Below, piece by piece: positions 39,148 to 43,225 of a DNA stretch of 43,225 bases. The notes beneath the pieces were generated by a model. That model did no database searches. It was given only the letters and a program-made list of their open reading frames with translations, and was not told the DNA's origin. Origin of the DNA: an uncultured Acidobacteriia bacterium (GTDB taxonomy: Bacteria > Acidobacteriota > Terriglobia > Bryobacterales > Bryobacteraceae); the NCBI GenBank assembly GCA_903825445.1, contig CAIKAS010000122.1, forward strand, positions 1-43,225. The letters are read 5' to 3'. The translations under genes and the position numbers were made by a program. Each line of letters begins with the position of its first letter. Positions within the stretch are counted from its first letter, which is position 1.

Positions 39148-40133
39148 TCCGGTATTCCGATCTCCAGCAGGTCCACTGCGGTACAAGGGTGGAATGTCCA
39201 CCCGCCGTTCCCGGCTGGAAGCAAATATACATCTCCTTTTCCGGCCTGGTAAGCGATTCCGCCACTCTCAACTTTGCCTTTACCTTCGGTGCAGACAATG
39301 ACCCTCGGCGCTCCTGGCTCGCCAACTCTGAATGGAGCATTTGCGCGCACGCGCCACAACAGGAAATGGGCACATTGGAAGACCTGTTCACGTTCCACCG
39401 GGGCAGTCGATTGCATTACAGGCGTCACCAACCCACCAGCGGCGTTCCCAAAGTCGATGCAGGCAAGCGCCTGCTCGGTATGCAGCTGTCTCGGCCGACC
39501 GGTTTTCGCGTCCCTGTGGCCCCAGTCATACAAACGAAACGTGACGTCGCTGTTCTGCTGCACTTCGAATACGACGATGCCGCCGCCAAGCGAGTGAACC
39601 GTTCCGGCCGGTATGAACACGGCGTCCCCTGCCTTGGGGACAAAGCATCCAAGGTGATCGGCGACGTCTCCGTTTTTGAGAGATGTGCGCAACTCCGCTT
39701 CTGTGGTGCCCGGCTTTAAACCGGCATAGATACGACTGTTTGGCCGGGCTTCGAGTACGACCCACGCCTCGGTCTTCCCTGCGTCGCCCTCTGGCAGTCC
39801 TTTGTACGTATCCGCCGGATGAACCTGCACCGAGAGCATTTCATGAGCGTCCAGAAACTTGAGCAGAAGGGGAAACCGGCGGAACTTTCCTGCCAGCCTG
39901 CCCATCAGCTGACACGGATATTGCGCGATGAGCTGCGCAATCGTCTGTCCTTTCAGTGCTCCGTCTGCCACACGGCTCGGATGGTCGCTGCGATCGCTGA
40001 GCACCCACGCCTCACCGATCGGGCCATCGCCGGGCAATGGCGCGGAAAGCAGATTGCCAAGACGTCGCCCCCCCCATAACCGGTATTGATAGATTGGCTC
40101 GAATCGCAGCGGATAGAGTAGTGCCTGCTCCAT
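39144..40133 (-). CDS. manA: Class I mannose-6-phosphate isomerase
   Basis: The 329-residue cupin-type enzyme interconverts mannose 6-phosphate and fructose 6-phosphate. Zinc ligands are seen at Q103 and H105 (SVQVHPADTYKG), E122 (KTEAWVVLEA) and a later His in FIPAGTVHSLGGG. The first part (PIYQYRLWGGRRLGNLL, IGEAWVLSDRSDHPSRV, FPLLLKFLDAHEMLS) is typical of the short bacterial class I form. It lies seven bases after the small membrane-protein gene and overlaps the HAD gene. Fructose 6-phosphate is also a substrate of the phosphoketolase encoded upstream in the same run. Confidence 0.95.
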
Positions 40134-40140
40134 AAACCTG

Positions 40141-40371
40141 CTACTTTCCGCCCGATTCGGACAACGCTGGCCGCGGGTGCGGCTGTCCCCACGGCAGAAA
40201 CGCGAGGTTATCGCTCAAAACATAAATAGTGATTGCCACGGACACGAATACGAAACCGACCCAGAAGAGCCAGCTATGGTGTATGCGCTTCCAGTAGGGC
40301 TTTTCCTGGTGATGAGGGCGCTGGCGTCCCTCGCCCTCATTACCGTCACTGCCGAAGTTGCTTTCGCTCAT
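40141..40371 (-). CDS. Small single-pass membrane protein of unknown function
   Basis: From the ATG at 40371 the product has 76 residues. An acidic and His-rich cytoplasmic-type N-terminus is followed by RIHHSWLFWVGFVFVSVAIT and IYVLSDNLAFLPWG, giving one transmembrane helix (about 33-53), and a Pro-rich end. The frame is open to 40476, but that part overlaps fba and has no ribosome site, while AGAGGTAGAGACATTT precedes 40371. It lies between fba (14-base gap) and manA (7-base gap). I do not recognise a named family. Its position suggests it works with the operon's membrane complexes, but this is a guess. Confidence 0.75.
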   Translation of the reverse strand: MSESNFGSDGNEGEGRQRPHHQEKPYWKRIHHSWLFWVGFVFVSVAITIYVLSDNLAFLPWGQPHPRPALSESGGK

Positions 40372-40385
40372 AAATGTCTCTACCT

Positions 40386-41444
40386 CTATGCCGCTGACTT
40401 CGCCTGGGGTTCCCTGTTTGCCGGCGGGTTCTCCATCGCCGCAGTGTATTCGCCCCGGCGAGCCGCCTGGTTGCACATTGCCCGATGGCGAATGGCCTGC
40501 TGAGCCGCCGCTGCATCAGCCTGATTACCACGCCAGATCTCCATCGCCGGCTGCTGGATCGCTCGCGCAAATGAAAATGCAACTGCCCATGGAAGCCCGG
40601 ACCGGAATCTGGCATTCATAGCATTCAATCGCGCCGAAGCCAGTTCGCCCGTTTGACCGCCGGATAGGAATGCAATACCCGGCACAGCCGCCGGCACGGC
40701 TCTCCGCAGGCACGTCACCGTCGCATCGGCCACCACGTTCACCGAGTCCTGGGTTGGGCAACCCAGCCCAGGGAGCACCATGTTTGGCTTCAGGATCATT
40801 CCTTCCAGGGTCACGCGTTGGGCGTAAAGCTGCGTGAAGACGGATCGCAACACTTCTTCGGTCAGTTCCGCACATCGTGCGAGCGGATGCGAGCCCTCCA
40901 TCAGTACTTCCGGTTCCACCACTGGAACGAGTCCGGCTTCCTGACACAACGCCGCATAACGAGCCAATACCTGCGCATTCGCATCGATGCAGCCTCGGCT
41001 TGGAAGACCATCACCCACCGTAATGACCGCGCGCCATTTGGCGAAAAGCGCGCCAGTCTGAGAGTATTCGGCGAGACGCTCGCGCAGATCATCCAGACCC
41101 TCGGTGATTTTCTCTCCCGGATGAGCGGCCAGAGCCTTTGCGCCAATGTCCACCTTGATTCCCGCGATAATACCTGCGTCCGCCAGCACCTTCACGAAGG
41201 GAGTTCCGTCCTTCTTTTTCTGGCGGATCGTTTCGTCGTAAAGAATCGCGCCGCTGATCGACTGGCTGAGTCCTGGCGTCGTTATAATTAATTCGCGCCA
41301 CGCTCGCCGGGCCTCCACAGTCTGTGGAATTCCCGCAGCGGCAAACCGCTTATTGCAGGTGGAAGTGCTTTCATCCATCGCCAGCAATCCCTTGTCGTTG
41401 GCTACGAGCGCTCCGGCAGTAGCGATAAGTTTCTGAGTGTTCAT
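40386..41444 (-). CDS. fba: Class I fructose-bisphosphate aldolase
   Basis: This Schiff-base aldolase cleaves fructose 1,6-bisphosphate to two triose phosphates. In the 352-residue product from the ATG at 41444 I see the active-site residues of the animal/plant-type class I enzyme: D24 (LAMDEST), K97 (GIKVD), K136 (FAKWR), E177 (VPVVEPEVL) and the Schiff-base lysine K219 ([11 protein letters not shown]). The start overlaps the phosphoketolase stop by four bases. The C-terminal 30 residues are Ala/Pro/Asn-rich and lack the conserved final tyrosine of the animal enzyme. Metal-free class I aldolase is useful where metals or redox conditions vary. Confidence 0.95.
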   Translation of the reverse strand: MNTQKLIATAGALVANDKGLLAMDESTSTCNKRFAAAGIPQTVEARRAWRELIITTPGLSQSISGAILYDETIRQKKKDGTPFVKVLADAGIIAGIKVDIGAKALAAHPGEKITEGLDDLRERLAEYSQTGALFAKWRAVITVGDGLPSRGCIDANAQVLARYAALCQEAGLVPVVEPEVLMEGSHPLARCAELTEEVLRSVFTQLYAQRVTLEGMILKPNMVLPGLGCPTQDSVNVVADATVTCLRRAVPAAVPGIAFLSGGQTGELASARLNAMNARFRSGLPWAVAFSFARAIQQPAMEIWRGNQADAAAAQQAIRHRAMCNQAARRGEYTAAMENPPANREPQAKSAA

Positions 41445-43225
41445 TTTGTGGCGGTCCACTTCCAATTGCGAATCTCCGGCATATCCTCACCATGCTTATC
41501 GATGTAGTGCTTGTGCTGGATCAGCTTATCCCGCATCGTCTGTTTCAGATATGCGCCTTTGGAACCCAGACCCGGCAGCCGGTCCACCACATCCTGCACC
41601 AGGTGGAACCGGTCCAGATCGTTCTGCACTCTCATATCGAAGGCCGTCGTGATCGTGCCTTCTTCTTTGTAGCCCCGCACGTGGATGTTGCGGTTGGTCC
41701 GGCTGTAGGTCAGCCGATGAACAAGCCACGGATAGCCGTGAAAAGCGAAGATGATGTGCTTGCTTTTGGTAAAAAGCGAATCGTAACTCGGGTCGCTCAA
41801 TCCGTGTGGATGCTCGCTCGCGGGCTGAAGCTTCATCAGATCGACCACGTTGATCACTCGAATCTTCAATTCCGGCAAACTTTCCCGAAGGATGGAGACG
41901 GCAGCCAGGACCTCCAGCGTGGGCGTATCTCCGCAGCAGGCCATCACGACGTCCGGCTCGCTGTCCTGATCGTTGCTCGCCCACCTCCAGATGCCTATTC
42001 CCTGGGTGCAATGCATCACTGCCGCGTCCATCGTTAGCCATTGCGGCAAAGCGTGCTTGCCCGCGACTACGACATTGACGTAATGCCGGCTGCGCAGGCA
42101 GTGATCGATGACCGACAGCAGGCAGTTGGCATCGGGCGGCAGATAAACGCGAACAATGTCCGCTTTTTTGTTGACGACGTGGTCCAGGAACCCAGGGTCC
42201 TGGTGTGTGAATCCGTTGTGATCCTGCTGCCAAACGTGAGAAGCGAGCAGATAGTTCAGCGATGCGATCTTCCGGCGCCAGGGCAGTTCCAGCGTGACTT
42301 TCAGCCACTTAGCGTGCTGGCTGAACATGGAGTCCACAATGCGAATAAACGCCTCATAGCTATTGAACAAACCATGCCGGCCAGTCAGCAGGTATCCCTC
42401 CAGCCAGCCCTCGCACTGGTGCTCGCTCAGCATAGAATCCAGCACACTTCCGGCCGGAGCAAGAAACTCATCGCCGGTTACTTCTTTCGCATCCCATTGG
42501 CGATTGGTAACCTCAAAAACCGCCCCCAGAAGATTCGAGAGTGTTTCGTCCGGGCCGAAGACGCGAAAATTGCGCTGATCCTGATTCAGCTTCGCTACGT
42601 CTCGCAGAAACTTTCCCAACACCAGTGTGTCCTGCGCATCAATGGCGCCAGGCGCGGGCACGTTCACCGCGTGCTGATGAAAGTCCGGCATGCGCAGGTC
42701 GCGCAAGAGAGCTCCGCCGTTGGCATGTGGATTAGCGCCCATCCGACGGTCGCCCTTGGGCGCCAGTTCCACCAGCTCCGGCATCAGGCGACCACCTTTG
42801 TCGAATAGTTCCTCCGCCTTGTAGCTCCTCATCCAGTCTTCCAGCAACTGAACGTGATCCGGATGCGCGGCATCCACGAGCAGCGGTACTTGATGAGACC
42901 GGAAAGTACCCTCAATCTGAAGACCGTCGACCACCTTCGGCCCGGTCCAGCCTTTGGGCGACCGGAGAACAATCATCGGCCAGCGCGGCCTGGTAGTGTC
43001 GTTGTTCTTTCGCGCATTCTCCTGGATCTGACGGATGTCCCCGATCGCCCGATCGAGCGTCGCCGCCATGAGTTGGTGCATGGTCTCGGGATCGTCGCCT
43101 TCTACAAAGTGTGGCGTCCAGCCGCAGCCCCGGAAAAACTGTTCCAGTTCTTCGTGCTCAATCCTTGCGAGCACCGTCGGGTTGCTGATTTTGAAACCAT
43201 TGAGATGCAGAATGGGCAGCACCGC
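41441..43225 (-). CDS. xfp: Phosphoketolase, C-terminal part, cut by the window edge
   Basis: The last 595 codons are inside the window; the start lies to the right of base 43225. The visible protein begins [20 protein letters not shown] and continues with [37 protein letters not shown], the pyrimidine-domain section [19 protein letters not shown] with [20 protein letters not shown], then [14 protein letters not shown], and ends WKWTATK. This is the thiamine-diphosphate enzyme that uses phosphate to split xylulose 5-phosphate or fructose 6-phosphate into acetyl phosphate and a smaller sugar phosphate. Full-length enzymes have about 790 residues, so some 195 are missing. It is the first visible gene of the long run and overlaps fba by four bases. 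Confidence 0.96.
   Translation of the reverse strand, partial: AVLPILHLNGFKISNPTVLARIEHEELEQFFRGCGWTPHFVEGDDPETMHQLMAATLDRAIGDIRQIQENARKNNDTTRPRWPMIVLRSPKGWTGPKVVDGLQIEGTFRSHQVPLLVDAAHPDHVQLLEDWMRSYKAEELFDKGGRLMPELVELAPKGDRRMGANPHANGGALLRDLRMPDFHQHAVNVPAPGAIDAQDTLVLGKFLRDVAKLNQDQRNFRVFGPDETLSNLLGAVFEVTNRQWDAKEVTGDEFLAPAGSVLDSMLSEHQCEGWLEGYLLTGRHGLFNSYEAFIRIVDSMFSQHAKWLKVTLELPWRRKIASLNYLLASHVWQQDHNGFTHQDPGFLDHVVNKKADIVRVYLPPDANCLLSVIDHCLRSRHYVNVVVAGKHALPQWLTMDAAVMHCTQGIGIWRWASNDQDSEPDVVMACCGDTPTLEVLAAVSILRESLPELKIRVINVVDLMKLQPASEHPHGLSDPSYDSLFTKSKHIIFAFHGYPWLVHRLTYSRTNRNIHVRGYKEEGTITTAFDMRVQNDLDRFHLVQDVVDRLPGLGSKGAYLKQTMRDKLIQHKHYIDKHGEDMPEIRNWKWTATK

Overview
The window looks like chromosomal DNA of a soil-type Acidobacteriota bacterium, probably of the Solibacter/Bryobacter kind. 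The evidence is a secreted protein ending in a TIGR03437-type domain (a domain mostly seen in Solibacter), many secreted hydrolases of families common in that phylum, fairly high GC and dense co-directional gene packing. This placement is inferred from gene content only. I saw no rRNA or tRNA gene, insertion sequence, prophage or CRISPR array.

Layout, left to right. (1) 1-7260, minus strand: endonuclease IV (nfo), a two-domain DUF1080 protein with a Tat signal, a secreted M28 peptidase, leucyl-tRNA synthetase, a secreted CPPED1-like metallophosphoesterase, and the first 36 codons of a secreted nucleoside hydrolase that leaves the window. (2) 7339-16751: a stress and envelope block. Dps is on the plus strand. 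On the minus strand are a zinc alcohol dehydrogenase, a double PRC-barrel protein, a general-stress-17M-like protein, an OmpA-type protein with a repeat coiled coil, a translationally coupled PAP2 phosphatase and zinc phospholipase C-like pair, a 49-residue lmo0937-family membrane protein, a YihY/BrkB protein and a SYLF-domain lipoprotein-like protein. (3) 17205-27367, plus strand: a DUF3494 (ice-binding-like) adhesin with a TIGR03437 tail, a small secreted Gln/Pro-rich protein, and a complete MdtABC-like RND efflux set. (4) 27466-28885: a secreted YXWGXW-repeat protein and a possible small acidic protein. (5) 28924-43225, minus strand: one tightly packed run of 15 genes that enters from beyond the right edge.

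The right-hand run is the most striking part. It reads phosphoketolase, class I fructose-bisphosphate aldolase, a small membrane protein, mannose-6-phosphate isomerase, a eukaryotic-PMM-like HAD protein, then a nine-gene N-ATPase in the order D-C-Q-R-B-E-F-A-G, and finally a plasma-membrane H+-ATPase of P-type class III. Gaps are 20 bases or less and most junctions overlap. It therefore joins acetyl-phosphate-producing sugar cleavage to two different ion-moving ATPases. The N-ATPase has two unusual features. Its alpha, beta and b subunits all end in Pro/Lys/Glu- or Pro/Ala/Lys-rich tails, and its b subunit seems to carry a delta-like domain, since no delta gene is present. The rotor subunit has two membrane carboxylates plus an E-S-T-x-x-Y motif.

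My reading is a stress or energy-limitation region. Dps, SYLF, PRC-barrel, 17M, lmo0937 and YihY proteins handle envelope and DNA protection. The large operon handles ATP supply and ion or pH balance when respiration is limited. The families and gene order are read from the sequence; the shared physiological role is inference.
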